Shown: positions 30,905-43,568, numbered from the stretch's first letter. The stretch is 64,000 nucleotides of DNA from Notamacropus eugenii (GCF_028372415.1 NC_092876.1:62024385-62088384); one strand, 5' to 3'. Numbers and translations are program-made. The notes: generated by a model not told the origin, from the letters alone.

Positions 30905-31775
30905 TTTAATTTTTTATTTAAAGTCTCGATTTACAAATTCTGTCCCTGTTTCCCTTCATCCCCTCTCTCTTTCCTAAGATGGTAAGCAATCAAATATAGA
31001 TTATACATGTGCAATTATGTAAAACTTTTCTGTATCGGTCATTTTATACAAGAAGTCTCAGATAAAAGAAAAAATGAAAGAAAATGAAAAATAGCATGTT
31101 TCAGTCTGCATTCAATCAATATCAGTTCTTGCTCTGGAAGTGGATAGTCCAATTCATCATTAGTCCTTTGAGATTGTCTTGGATCATTGCTTTGGTGAGA
31201 CTATCTAAGTCATTTATAATTCTTCATAGGATGATATTACTGTTACTTTGTACAATGTTCTCCTGGTTCTGCTCATTATTCATCAATTCATGTAAGTCTT
31301 TCCAAGTTTTTCTGAAATCATCCTGCTTGTGTCATTTCTTATAGCACAGCTTGTTTAGCCATTCCTCTACTGATGGGCATCCCTTTGATTACCAGTTCTT
31401 GGCCACCACAAAAAGAGCTGCTTTATATTTTTATAGACATAGGCCCTCCCCCTCACCTTTTTTGGACACTTTTGAGATATAGACCTAGCTGGATTGCTGA
31501 ATCAAAGGGTATGCACAGTTTGGCTGGCCTTTGGGCATAGTTCAAATTGCTCTCCAGAATAGTCAGGTCAGTTCACAACTCTACCAACAGTGCATTAGTG
31601 TCCCAGTTTTCCCACATGCCTTCCAACATCCAATATTTTTTTTATTGTTGTTTTCATATTAGTCATTCTGATAGATGTGAAGTGGTACTTCAGATTTGTT
31701 CTAATTTGCATTTCTCTGATCGATAGTGATGCAGAGCATTTTATTCATATGACTACAGATAGTTTGATTTCTAAC
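30905..31775 (-). mobile_element. L1 ORF2 C-terminal part and 3' UTR
   Basis: Antisense of the marsupial L1 3' end: tctcctggttctgctcatta, ccattcctctactgatgggc, caactctaccaacagtgcat, gtcattctgatagatgtgaa. 5'-truncated. Confidence 0.85.
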
Positions 31776-31935
31776 TGCTATGCCAGTAGTCTTAACCCCT
31801 ACATTCATGGTCCTTCTCCAGGAGAAGAACATGTTTTAGTGGAAGACTGCCCCACACTGAGAGATTCATGGTGCCAGAGAGCCTCTACAGAATGTCTCTA
31901 AAGTCTTAAACTGCACTCAGGTTTTAGTGACAGCC
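31776..31935. other. Unassigned sequence
   Basis: A short stretch with no recognised family. Confidence 0.35.
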
Positions 31936-32088
31936 TGTATCATAAGTAAAGTGCTATAGAAATGTAAGCACAGGATTTTGTAGTTGGAAAAGATGATAGG
32001 TGCTACCTAGTCGTACCACCCTACTATATAGATAAGGAGGTTGATGTTCATTCAAAGTCTTCCTTAAGTGGCTACTAAGCATGTGAGA
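31936..32088 (-). repeat. MIR3 fragment
   Basis: ttggaaaagatgataggtgc followed by tatataggataagg-like core remnants and caaagtcttcc. Confidence 0.4.
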
Positions 32089-32091
32089 AAT

Positions 32092-32232
32092 TGAAAATTG
32101 ATACCTCACTTTATTTTGTATTATTTTAATAAGGTTTAGTTAATATATTTTGTATTGATGATCAATCCACTATGTATAGGTTGGACCCCTCATTACGTGA
32201 GTTTGAGCTTCCATAAGCCAGTAACGTCCTGA
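32092..32232 (+). repeat. Left LTR remnant of the first retrovirus
   Basis: About 140 bp aligning with the start of the right LTR (shared ctttattttgtattatttta). The remainder of this LTR is missing. Confidence 0.7.
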
Positions 32233-33929
32233 TGTCAGCCAGCCCAGAGATGATACCCTTAAGATTCTATTTTATTTCATCAGAAATCTTCCAATATGAA
32301 GGAGGAGAAAAAAAAAAACGTAGGCAGAAACCTCAGGCAATCTTGGTCACTGCCCAAATACCTCTGGCTTCTTTTCAATCCTTGCCAAGAAACCACAAGG
32401 AAGGGGAGTGCTTGTATTGCAGCAAAAGGGGGTATTTTGCTAGAGATTGCAGAAAGAAAAAGAAGAACTTAGAGAGTAAGAATGAAAATGAGATGCTAGG
32501 AGGACCCTAACAGAAATTTACAGCAAGGGAGTGTGGATATAAGTATGTGCCTTGTGCTAATCTATGCTGGAAAGTGTTTCTATGTGCTTGTTTTGTTTCA
32601 TGTCCTGATGACTCAACCTAGCTTTTTCCTTTGGTCTGATCAGCCAACAAAAGAAGAATGAAAAAAAATGAAACTTTCTAAAATCTTTAGAAAAGACAAG
32701 TCTGCTTTTATCTATATATTTCCAATGCTGGCTAAGTTGCAGTTTACAAAGATGAAAGACAGATACAATTAAAATGTAATTTCTCCACTGAAAATTTCAA
32801 GTTGTGGTTTGAATGTTTTTATGAGTATCTTTAATTGCTCAAGTCTCACAGCAAGAGTAGCCAGTTTCATTTTTCAATCAACAAAAAAATTTCAAAATAG
32901 TTTCAGTTTGTCAGGCTCCAAGTCTGAAGTTTTCTGGTGGAATTATTTTCAATTTTAGGGTAAATTCTTTAAAAGTACAAATTCTTTAAAAGTTACACTT
33001 TAAAACTGCACTTAAAGGGAATGACAAATTTATTGCAGGATAGAAATGTGATTTTTCTGATTAAAATGCAAAACAGGAAAATTTTAGACCATCTTCACTT
33101 TCTTCTCTCCAAAAGAATAAAATTAAGTAAAGGTGGAATGTATTTATATTACTGCTTGTAAATAACCAAAAGGAAGACCTCTAGTAAGGCCTGTTAACAA
33201 TTTTTACCTTAAGACTCCCAGATTATATGTTTCTGGAGACAATAAGACAAGTTTTACAGAAGCATTCGAATTGCCAGGCAAAGATGAATTCCAAAGTGCT
33301 CCCAGTTTCCAGTTCCATCTCAGAGAGAGAAAAGTTTGTTTTAAAATCAAGAAGCAACTGAAAAGTAAGTACCTTTTAATATTTTACTGTGAAGGGGATA
33401 TATTACAATAGGTTAGGTTGAGAAGACAGAAGAAATGGATTTAACTTTTGAATAATTTGAAAAGAAATGGAGAAAAAGTAACATCTTGAGCCATTGAGAA
33501 AATTATGGTCTCCATCAGACACTTTTTTCCCCTAGTAGTACAATTCCTGTTAACTCTAATATATGAAGTCAAAATTATGTTTTCAATAAAAGCAGATGTT
33601 AATTTAAAAAATTATTGTACTACAAATCAAAGGGTCCTACTCATTCAAGTCATTGTTGACCATTTGACAATGAAGCTGATTTGATTATAGATCAGAAAAG
33701 ATGATAATCTGCTTTATTATTACAGTTACTGAAACTGATATAAAATCATTAGGAAAGGCTATATATCAAGATTGTGTCAGATTCTTGAAATGTCAAAGAA
33801 TTTGTATAAGTATGCTATAAAAATGCTTAATTTATATTTGTTTTAATTAGAACTAATGTGACGTTTACGACTGCATCCCAGCAATTGTAGTCTCATTGTC
33901 ACTTTTAAATGTTATTTTTTAAAAATTAA

Positions 33930-34095
33930 AGCTTAAGCATGACTAATGTGAAAATGTGATTAATAAGAATGTATGTGTAGAACCCATATAAGATTTCATA
34001 GCATCTTGGGAAGGGAGGGGGAAAGGAAGGGGAGAAAAATCTAAGACTTTTGGAAGTGATTATAGAAAACTGAAAACAAATTAATAAAAAAAATA
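33930..34095 (+). repeat. L1 3' tail inside the retrovirus
   Basis: gtagaacccatataagattt, a G/A-rich run, then an A-rich end, the L1 3' UTR end. Confidence 0.7.
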
Positions 34096-34284
34096 AAGTT
34101 TAAGCTAATTAATAACCGTGGGCCCTGAAATGTGACATTGTGGCAGTTAATGTCTCTTGTGAAAACTGAGGTTTTAAATTGTTAACATTAGTGTACATCA
34201 TATATTTGATTTGGTTGAAATTTGTTCCAAAAATTAAATTAATATGCTCTCATGTGATGTGTTTTCCTCTTATGAGAATTATTG

Positions 34285-34860
34285 TAAATGGTTACAAAAA
34301 TGTTTTTTCCAATGACATGCAAAGTTAGTTTTCAAGATTCACTTTTATAAGATTTTGAGTTGCAAAGTTTTTCCTCCATCTCTCCCTCTCCTCCCCCCTC
34401 CCCAAGATAGCAAGTAATCTGATATAAGCTACACATGTATAATCATATTAAACATATTTCTATATTAGTCATGTTGTGAAAGAAGAATCAGAATAAAAGG
34501 GGAAAAAAAAGGAGAGAAAAAAAAGAGAGAAAATTGTATGCTTTGATCTGCATTCAGACTCCATTGCTCTTTCTCTGGATATGGAGAGCATTTTCTATCA
34601 TGAGTCTTTTGGAATTGTCTTACGTCATTGCATTGCTGAGAAAAACCAAGTCTATCAGAGTTGGTCATACTACAATGTTGCTGTTAATGTATATAATGTT
34701 CTTCTGGTTCTGCTCCTTTCACTCAGCATCAGTTTATGTAAGTGTTTCCAAGTTTTTCTGAAATCTGTCTGCTCATCATTTCTTATAGCACAATAGTATT
34801 CCATTATATTCACATACCACAACTTATTTAGCCATTTTCAATTGATGAGCATTCACAAAA
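34285..34860 (-). mobile_element. L1 3' end inside the retrovirus
   Basis: Antisense L1 3' UTR: ctggttctgctcctttcact, cagcatcagtttatgtaagt, tatagcacaatagtattcc. Confidence 0.85.
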
Positions 34861-35404
34861 ATGTTTTGTGGTCTCTTCGAAAAAATAATCCATGCAGTAT
34901 TGAAAATGTCATAAACTTTATAAAAGGAGGAGGCAATTAGATGTGACTTGTGTAAAATAAATGATTTTTCTGTAACATTATGTATTGCACATTTAAGTAC
35001 CAGCACTCAAATGGAAGTTCGTTTTATACAATGTTATTAGACTGTAAGTTGAGAAAAGAAAACAGTTAAAATATGAAGAAAACTATACATAGTAATAATT
35101 ACTTAATCTTGTGAGAAGAGTAGCAGAGAACCTTTAAGGTACTAATATCTGTGACATTCCTGTGCCCTACATGGGCTCTGGCCAAGCCCGTTGGTCTTTG
35201 ATAAGTAAACTCCTTCATGAAGTAAGTAGATAAAAAAGCATAAAAGAGGTTAACTTTGAGAGATAGGTAACTTTTACAAGATCATCTGGCTTACTACGTG
35301 TTGTAACACGCTGTGAGAGGAGCTAACTCTTATCCAAAAAGAGGAACCTTAAACTTGGCAGTCTAGCTAAGTGAGTTTTATCTCAATTTATTTGACTACC
35401 ACTC

Positions 35405-35660
35405 ATAAAAACTGTGATTGCTGTTCAGTCATGTCTGACTCTTTATGATCTCATGAGGGCTTTTCCAAGCATAGATACCGGAGTGGTTTGCTATTTCCTC
35501 CCCCAGCTCATTTTACAGATGAGGAAACTGAGGCAAACAAGGTTAAGTGACTTGCCCAGGGTCACATAAGCTAGTAAATTTCTGAACTCAGGAAAGTGAA
35601 TCTTCCTGACTCCAGACTGGACACTCTATGCACTATGGGTGCCACCTAGTGGCCCCATGT
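35405..35660 (-). mobile_element. Mar-1 SINE inside the retrovirus
   Basis: Tail to head in antisense: gctgttcagtcatgtctgac, gatgaggaaactgaggcaaa, gcactatgggtgccacctag. Confidence 0.85.
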
Positions 35661-36619
35661 GATTATAATCACTGCCCCAAAGGCCTCAGAGAAGTTAAAT
35701 CCCTAAACCCATTAAACCTTTGTATTTCCAACAAACAGCTGCTCCCAAAAGGATGAGAAAACATGTACTTTTATTTGGCCACTAGCTTTAACACATACAA
35801 TTTTCACTATTATACTTTGTGGAAATGATTCTCCAAGTCCTTGTTGAATCTGTCTTATTTATAAATAAAGTGAGACTGTGGGAGGTTTTGTTGGAACCAA
35901 AACAGAGACTCAGACAGACAGAGCTTCCCTCTTCCCATGATTGTAAAGTGCTAACCACAGTGCCGGTCATGTGGAGAGTCTCATATAATAGTTGCCTATT
36001 GTTAGCGGCATTCAGTTACTTAAAAGTTCTAAAATGAAAGGCCTTTTATGTAAAGCAATGTGGAAATGCGTTCAATTGAGTTAAATGTCACCGAAATTGT
36101 AAGAAATTTTGTTTCATGTTTTACAATACATGAGATTGTGTAAAATTTTCCTAAAGGATTGAGAAATACTGTGAGAGAGGCAATTTCCTTATTCATTTTA
36201 CATTCTGTCAGATTACGCATGGGGCCATCCAATTTTCTGACAAGCTGTATTCCTTATTAAATGTGGTACTGAGTCTTTACAATGGTTACAAGTTACACAT
36301 GACTTCTAAGTTCCCGAAACTTTCTCATCAGCTAAGGTCGTGATATCTTACCAGCCCTGCTGCTAAAAAGTAAGACTGAAGTCTTAAAATGAAGCCAAAG
36401 TGGGAAAACTTACATGTTTGAAGAAATGTTTTATCTGAGAAAATATTTGACCATTCCTTGTGAAAAGAAGCTTTTTATGGAATTATCCAAGTCCTTGATA
36501 ACATGATGACAATAACCTAGTCCCAAGCCATAAGTCAGTAAACTTTTGCTATTTGAGGAAATGTCTCCTGGGATAATATTTTGCTGCTATCCTAAATTCT
36601 GATTTCAGGTATAAGTGTC

Positions 36620-36862
36620 TGAGGGCAGCTAGGTGGCACAATGGGTAAAGTGCCAGCCCTGGAGTCAGGAAAAGTCGAGTTCAAATCTGGCCTCAGACAA
36701 TTACTAGCCTCTGGCTCTGGACAAGTCACTCCATTTCCTTATCTGTAAAATGAGCTGGAGAAGAAAATGGCAAACCATTCTTTTTTTCTTTGCCAAGAAA
36801 ACCTCAAGATGGGGTCACAAAGAGCTGAGTACAACAGAAATAACTGAACAACAACAAAAGTG
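36620..36862 (+). mobile_element. Mar-1 SINE, complete, inside the retrovirus
   Basis: One of the best-preserved copies: gggcagctaggtggcacaat, cctggagtcaggaaaagtcg, ggcaaaccattc, ggggtcacaaagagctgagt, aactgaacaacaacaaaag. Confidence 0.9.
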
Positions 36863-37435
36863 TCCAACCTCTCATAAGACCGCTAGTCCATCATCCAAGG
36901 GAAATGCCATGGACTACTGCAGTCTGAGGACTGCTATAGGTGGATGTTTGTGGATGTCAGGCTCTGGAAAAACTGAGAGGATGGCCGTGTCAAGGCGAAA
37001 GTAGGGTCCTCTTGACTTAGTTTCCTCATCTTGCTAAACAAGACATTTTTCCACATAAGTATATTTGAGCCTGGCTATGATACCCTGTGGCTCATGTAGA
37101 ATTTTTCTAGATGATTGACTGTTGACTATGACTTTTACCTGAAATGAAACAGAACTAGGGAACAGTCTTGAGACTGCAATGTTTCTCTCTTTTTCCTCCC
37201 ATAGCAAATTCCTTTGGTAAGGGGAAGTGTATGATGACGCTTCATTTTTTTTATTATAATAAACATAAGAGATAAACACCACTGGTGACTTTTGACTGAA
37301 TGGTATATATTGGTATAGTACCACCAACAATAGAGAAGACCTCCTGGGGTCTTCTTAACCCACTACAGTAGGTCATATACAAGTACTGAGGGAGTATTCA
37401 GTTTATAGGAGAACGATATTACAACATCCTTTCAT

Positions 37436-37725
37436 TACATTAATATGATTATAACATAAGTATATGTTTCCTCATTATATCAATGATTTCAAATATGATT
37501 GTATATTAACACATATATTGTATGTTAATTTTATAATGTAAAAATATAATATATTAATTATATGTTTATATATTCATATATATTATATTTATATTGTATT
37601 ATATATACAGTATATTGTATGTATGTATGTATTGTACATACAATATGCATATATCGTATATATGTTTATATATAATATATTAATATATGTAAATATATAA
37701 TAATAACATATAAATATGTGTTAGA
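37436..37725. repeat. AT-rich TA/TG microsatellite region
   Basis: About 290 bp of TA-dominated sequence with imperfect internal palindromes, inside the retrovirus interior. Confidence 0.9.
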
Positions 37726-38139
37726 ATGATTATAATTCCTCTAATGGGGGAATGAATTAGAATTAGGTTTAGGTAAAGATAGATGAAAACAAATGAAGAT
37801 GAATGTAAAATTTTTTAAAAAGAAAATGCAACATTTTGAGGAGCAATAAGATACGTGTGAGCACACCATTGGCTCTCAAATACAAACGATTGAATACACG
37901 AAGGTCTCATTTTACAAGTCATGCTCTCACGCATTTCATTTTAGGATTGATAGCAATGTTTATATAAGATACAAAGTTTGGATAAAAAAACCCCAGAACA
38001 TGTAGGACTTAAATTCTTTGGAATTTTAAGTGTGGGTTCTTAATTTGATGCTTTATAGTTCGCCACCTCAACTAGTTACTAAATTGTATTAAGATATGTA
38101 GTATTAAGATAGATATAAATAGATATATTAGTATAAATA

Positions 38140-38445
38140 TTTTTAATTTTTTTCAATATTCACTTTTATAAGATTTTGAGTTTCAAATTTTTTTCTCCCT
38201 CCATGCTCCCCTTTCTCCGAGATGACAAGCAATCTGATATAGACTATACACATACAGTCATAGTAAACATATTTCCACATTAGTCACGTTGCAAAAGAAG
38301 AATCAGACCACGAGGGAAAAACTATGAGAAAGAAAAAAAACCCAAAAGAGAAAATAGTATGCTTTGATCTACATTCAGACTCCATAGTTCTTTCTCTGGA
38401 TATAAATAACATTTTCCATAATGAGTCTTTTGGAATTGTTATTAA
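38140..38445 (-). mobile_element. L1 3' UTR inside the retrovirus
   Basis: Antisense L1: cattcagactccatagttct, taatgagtcttttggaattg, and upstream T-rich end. Confidence 0.8.
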
Positions 38446-39128
38446 GATATATTTTGCAAAGGATTATAGCAGGAATACCTAGACACTTCTGCAAGTGATC
38501 TTGAATCAGACAAGCAGCCTTTCTACAAAGACCCACCTTCAGAGATGTCATCAAGTGAGACCTACTCCAGAATGAGAACAGGAGAAGTTGTATGCATATC
38601 TAAAAATCAGCTAGAGATAAAATGGACATTGGGAATGGGTTGCTAGGGTACAAAGATACTTGAAGTTATTATCATTATTGTATTTTCTGAAATTCATGTA
38701 AATTCTTCCTTTCTCATACACCACTGTCTTTGTAAAGCTAGCTTCCCAAACAGGACTACTCCCCGTGAAATTTGCCAACATGGTGGCCATAGATAGCAAG
38801 GCTTTAATGTGTAGAATGGGTTGCTTGCCAAAGCACTGCCAACTCATGGGAGTTTAGTCCTGTCTAGGTACTATAACACACAGATGGAGAAACCAGGAGA
38901 GACTGTTTTCCTGGGCCGTTTGTAACAGTCAACCAGCACCAGCAATAATCAAATTTCTCATGGCTGGTCTCCTATAAAATGTTGAACCCTATAATTATTG
39001 CTTTCTATTGCCCCATTCCTAATTTAATTCCAATGGTAGCTGATTGTGCCTAATTATATCAATTTGGTTTATAGACGTTGATTCATTGGAGATGCGTCTC
39101 CAAAGAACCAAAGGGGAAAATTTGAAGT

Positions 39129-39830
39129 TGAAAATTGATACCCCACTTTATTTTGTATTATTTTAATAATGCTTGGCCAATTTATTATGTGTTAATGACC
39201 AATTCACTGTACATTGTTTGCCCCCTCTCATTATGTGAATTTGCCCTCCCTTAAGCCTGTAACTTCTATGATTAATTATTGATTGAGAAATGTATCTAAC
39301 TGGTATATCTATTCAGAATCAATATTTGTGATTCAAATTCAGGCTTGATTGTATAGACTCTATTAGAAAAATTTGAAAGAGTTTATTGTCCCTATTTTTA
39401 TGAGCTACAGCCCAACCGTAAAATTCCAGTCTGTGAATTTTGCTGACCATAAGAGCAGATAAGTTAATCTGGTGACAAGATGGGCCTATCAAGATGGGCC
39501 CAGGACTTTCCAGGGGCTGGTAGTCAATCCTATGTTTTTCTTGTTGCCCTGGGTTGTGGAAATCCTCTCTCTGAGTCAAACTAACCTTAGCCCACCTTCT
39601 GTCTCTGAGTCAGACTAATCACTACTGGAGATGTAATTTGCATAATTGGACTATTTTTGGTACCCTATATAACCTGCTACCTTTCAATTGTTTAAAAGAT
39701 CTGCTTTGACTGTCAGATGCATTGTGGGCTACCAAAAAAGCCTTTGATCCCTTTTATGGGTATTTGCTAACCATACTAATAAATCGGTCATGCTAGGAAC
39801 TTTGTGCCTCATTTTCTCCTTATCTCAACA
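39129..39830 (+). repeat. Right LTR of the first retrovirus
   Basis: About 700 bp, TG...CA ended. A TATA box (tatataa at 39666-39672) and a poly(A) signal (AATAAA at 39778-39783) lie in the expected order. Confidence 0.75.
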
Positions 39831-39834
39831 CATT

Positions 39835-39970
39835 CAGTTTGCATGTCTGGTAGGGTTAAAGGACATGAGCTCTGGGGCTAGGAGGAAGTCTTAGTTCTTC
39901 TGCCTGTGTGGCCTTGGACAATAAACTTAATCATTCTGAGCCTTCATCTTCTTCAATGTAAAATGAAGAG
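39835..39970 (+). repeat. MIR fragment
   Basis: gtgtggccttggacaataaa, gagccttcatcttcttcaat. Confidence 0.65.
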
Positions 39971-41205
39971 GGGACAGAGAACAGAAACAATGTAGATAAG
40001 ACACAAAGAGAAACACGGGGAAAAAATCTTTGCATCAAGTTTCTCTGATAAATGTCTGGTATCTAATAAAGGTAAGAAACTGATTCAAATTGTCCAGAGT
40101 AAGAGCCATTCCCCGATAGATAAATGGTTAAAAGATAAGAACAGGCAGTCTTCAAAAGAAGGAATCTAAACTATCAACAAGCATATGAGAAAGTGCTCCA
40201 AATAATTAATAATTAGAGAAATAAAGAGACCCTGTAGTTCCCCTTTGCACCCAGAAAATTGCAAAGGAAAATGATAAATGTCAGAGGGAATTCAGGAAAG
40301 TAAATTAGTCTAGCCATTCTGGATAGCAGCCTGAATCATGACCCAAATGTTACTGAACTTTTTACATCCTTTGACCCAGTGATACTTCTATTGGTCCCAA
40401 AGCAGAAAGGGAAAGGAAGGGAATATGCCTTTCTATAGTCCCTAGTATATATTACACACTCTGCTAAGTGTTTTTATAAATGTTAACTTCATTTGATCCT
40501 CACAGCAACCCTGGGAACTAGGTGATAATTATTAGCCTCATCTACTTTTGAAGAAACCATTATTTCTGCAGGGTCCCATAGCTAAGAAGTGTCTGAGGCT
40601 GGATTTAAACTCAGGTCTTCCTGACTCCAGACCCAGTGCTCTATTCACTGTGCCACTGCCCATCTCTAGAAAAGGACCCATATGTGTAAAAATATTTATA
40701 GTGGGTCTTTTTGTTATTGCAAAGAACTAGAACTCAAGTTAGAAAATGGCTGAAAAATTGTGGTACATCAATGTGAGGGAATAGTATGGCACTGTAAGAA
40801 ATAATGAAAGACAAGGCTTGTTTCAGAGAAACCTGAGAAGACTTATGTGAACTGATGAAGACTGAAGTGAGCAGAATCAGGTGAACAATTTTTTCAATAG
40901 TAACCATAGAAAGAAAAATAACTTTTTACAGTTTAAGAATGCCGACCAATGCATTTCTTACCAATGATGATTACAGAGAGTGACTGTGAACATGCTGCCT
41001 CCCACTTCACAGAGAAGAAATGGATCCAAGATGCAGAATAAGATAAACATTTTTGGACATGGCCAATGTAGAGTTTGTTTGGGCTGACTATGCATATTTG
41101 TTACAAGGACTTTATTTTTCTTTCTTTTTCAAATATGAAAGGTGGGAGAGAGAAGGAGGATAGTGTCAAAGAGAAAGCATTAATAATGTTCTCCACATGT
41201 TAGAC
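39971..41205 (+). mobile_element. L1 ORF2 C-terminal part and 3' UTR, split by a MIR-like SINE
   Basis: L1 ORF2 end (aaattgtccagagtaagagc, ctttgacccagtgatacttc) continues after the SINE with ggacccatatgtgtaaaaat and gtgagcagaatcaggtgaac, finishing near 41205. Confidence 0.75.
40436..40671 (-). mobile_element. MIR/Ther-1 type SINE inserted in L1
   Basis: Full-looking antisense MIR: actctgctaagtgtttttat, atttgatcctcacagcaacc, cccatagctaagaagtgtct, actcaggtcttcctgactcc, gctctattcactgtgccact. Confidence 0.8.
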
Positions 41206-41329
41206 GTAAGGAATATTTGTTTTATCAATTTATTGTAATTATAAATCCAAGTATTTTTAGCTTAGAGAGAAATGTCCAAAGTGAAAGTTCCCCCATTCTT
41301 TCTGACGTTTAAAACAGGACAATTTGAAG

Positions 41330-41330
<1 letters not shown>

Positions 41331-41369
<39 letters not shown>

Positions 41370-41370
41370 A
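41331..41370. repeat. (GAT)n microsatellite
   Basis: Uninterrupted GAT repeat of about 13 units at the start of a MIR remnant. Confidence 0.95.
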
Positions 41371-41440
41371 GCTGGCATCTATATAGCCTATTAAGGTTAT
41401 AAAGTGCTTTACAATTTTGTGTTGAATTTTTGGTGTTAAT
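41371..41440 (-). repeat. MIR remnant
   Basis: agctggcatctatatagcct, ataaagtgctttacaatttt. Confidence 0.55.
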
Positions 41441-41494
41441 TTGCCTAATTGCAAATATAGTAAGCCCAGAGACAGGTAGCACAGTGGACAGAGT

Positions 41495-41630
41495 GCTTGA
41501 GAGAAAAGAAAAGAAAACAAAGAAGAAGAAAAGAGTGGAAAGGAAGAAAAAAGAAAGGAAAGGAAAGATAAAAAGGAAAAAGGAAAGGAAAGTGAAAGAA
41601 AGGAAAAGAAAAGAAAGGAAAGGAAAAAGC
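41495..41630. repeat. (GAAA)n purine tract
   Basis: Imperfect gaaa/aagg repeat. Open frames on both strands here are repeat artefacts. Confidence 0.95.
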
Positions 41631-41734
41631 ATCATTGATATATTTTTTAAATACACAAAAGAGAATCGCAAGACCAGTCACCAACAATCAGTACTACTTT
41701 GAAAGTTACAATTTGAATGTACTATTTAAAAACA

Positions 41735-41988
41735 AGCTATAGATAGTGATGTTGAATCATTTCTGACTCTTAGTGACCCCATCTGGGGTTTCTTGGCAAA
41801 AATACCAGAGTGATTTGCTATTTCCCTCTCCAGCTCATTTTACAGACAAGAAACCTAGGCAGAGTTAAGTGATTAGCCCAGGATCTCACAACTAGTAAGC
41901 ATCTGAAGACAGATTTGAACTCATGAAGAGGAGTTTTCCTGATTTCCAAGTCTAGTGCTCTATCCACTATGCCATCTAGATGCCCCAG
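41735..41988 (-). mobile_element. Mar-1 SINE
   Basis: tcatttctgactcttagtga, gggtttcttggcaaaaatac, gctctatccactatgccatc. Confidence 0.85.
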
Positions 41989-42857
41989 CTATGCATAATA
42001 GGGAGTCACAATTTCATCTACTGTCCTTTTCTTTGTTAAACTGTGTACTAGGAAATGTCCATTTTATTTAGTGTTTATATTTAAAAAATTTTTTAAATTT
42101 TAAATAAATAAAATGGGGAGTTGTTTTTAAATGATCTTTAATTTTTTAAAAATTGATCTCTAAAGTCCTTTCTAGCTCCAAATTCTGTTATCTTATGAAC
42201 TTCATACAGGTGTAGTCCTCAGTCACTGTCAATCACAATCTTAGTTTTCTGTCCTCCTTCCCTAGCTTCAAGTAGCCTCCTTAAAGCATTTCCTACTGTC
42301 CCATCATATACCACCCCACCAGCCCAATTGTGACAGGTGAGTTCAGAGTCTATTTTCCAGTTATTTTCCACTATATTCCATGATTAAAAGAACTGTGGAA
42401 AAGAAGTTGGGGAGTGGTCCCATGCCCAAGGTCAGTAGCTTGGGTACTGAAGCAATTGGCCCTGAAAGGGACTGATCAGGTGACCTTGGTATAGAGCCTA
42501 CTTGTATAGTGTCCCAGACCCCTGGACTCTCACGATGAATGGTTTCTGATGTCTGAGGCTCCTGCAGGCATCTGAACACAATGTTATGATTGTTACCCCC
42601 TCTTCTTTTGCCTGTAGTTTTCCAAATTTCACCTATCTCATTCCTCCATCTTTACTGAGATATACACTGAGCTAAAGACTGAAAATTCTGAGTCTAGGAC
42701 AAATTTAACTTCCCTGATTTCCTGCAGGGAACAACTTTTCCTCCTTGGATCTCACCCATCATTTTGTTGACTCCTCTGCAACACACTTGGCTTGTCCACA
42801 ACTGAACATGTGATTTCATTGATCCAAGGAGCTCCCAGTGAGAAACTTCCTTTTTAT
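41989..42857. other. Unassigned sequence with a MIR3 tail
   Basis: 42150-42195 looks like a MIR3 end (cctttctagctccaaattct). The rest is not recognised and may include an old LTR or DNA element. Confidence 0.4.
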
Positions 42858-43024
42858 CAGGGAATCTTAACCTTTTCTGTGACTTGTACCAAAAAGTCTG
42901 GTAAAGCCTATAGACTCTTCAGAATAACATTTTAAAGTACATAAGCTAAAATGCACAAGAGTATAAAGGAAACCACTTCTACTAAAATATAATTATCAAA
43001 ATACTTTTAAGAATATTTTATTTT

Positions 43025-43478
43025 TTCCATCTGGGAAGACTTGCATGAACTGATGCAAAGTGAAGGGTGAAGAACCAGGAAAACATTGTACATGGTAACA
43101 GTAATACTGTGTGATGATCAGCGGTGAATGACTTAGCTCTTCTCAGCAATACAAAGATCCAAGACAACTCCAAAGGACTCTTGATGAAAAATGCTAACCA
43201 CATCCAGAGAAAGAACTGATGGAGTCTGAATGCATAGCAAAGTATACTATTTTTTGCTTTCTTTATTTTTTCATGGTGTTTTTTTTGGTTGTTGTGGTTC
43301 TGTGTTTTCTTTTACAACATGAGCAGTATAGAAATGTGGTATGCCTGATTGCACATGTATAACCTATATCAAATTGCTTACCATCTGGGGTGGGGAGAGA
43401 GGAAGGGAAAGAATTTGGAACTCAAAATTTTAAAGAGCAAATGTTAAAATTGCTTTTACATATAACTGGAAAAAATAT
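43025..43478 (+). mobile_element. L1 3' UTR, 5'-truncated, inside the MITE
   Basis: cttgcatgaactgatgcaaa, cttctcagcaatacaaagat, ccagagaaagaactgatgga, then the G-rich run and A-rich end. AATATTTT at both ends may be the target duplication. Confidence 0.85.
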
Positions 43479-43488
43479 TTTGAATAAC

Positions 43489-43568
43489 ATTTTTTTTTTT
43501 TACCAATTACGTATAAAACTAATTTTGAGTTCCAAATTCCTTCCCTCCCTTTTCCCTTCCCAATTTTG
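43489..43568 (-). repeat. L1 3' tail, antisense
   Basis: Poly-T followed by tttgagttccaaattccttc and a C/T-rich run, the end of an L1 in the other direction. Confidence 0.7.

Larger units (their letters stand above)
32092..39830 (+). mobile_element. Decayed endogenous retrovirus, gamma-like (class I), plus strand
   Basis: A fossil provirus bounded by a partial left LTR (32092-about 32232) and a full-looking right LTR (39129-39830). A gag remnant with a nucleocapsid zinc-knuckle-type motif lies near 32409-32450. A purine tract sits directly before the right LTR (about 39110-39121). The interior is broken many times and carries later insertions (L1 pieces at 33930-34095, 34285-34860 and 38140-38445; Mar-1 SINEs at 35405-35660 and 36620-36862). 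The stretches 32520-33930, 34860-35400 and 38450-39100 are AT-rich interior with no gene that I can name. LTR divergence (about a quarter of positions by eye) and the load of nested repeats make it old. Class I is a weak call from the single knuckle. Confidence 0.75.

Noticed and set aside
36624-36700. tRNA-like head of Mar-1 SINEs considered as a tRNA gene
   Set aside because: The A/B-box-like remnants belong to SINE heads repeated across the window. No cloverleaf with an anticodon arm is intact.
41309-41702. His/Ser-run and Lys-rich frames
   Set aside because: GAT and GAAA microsatellites.
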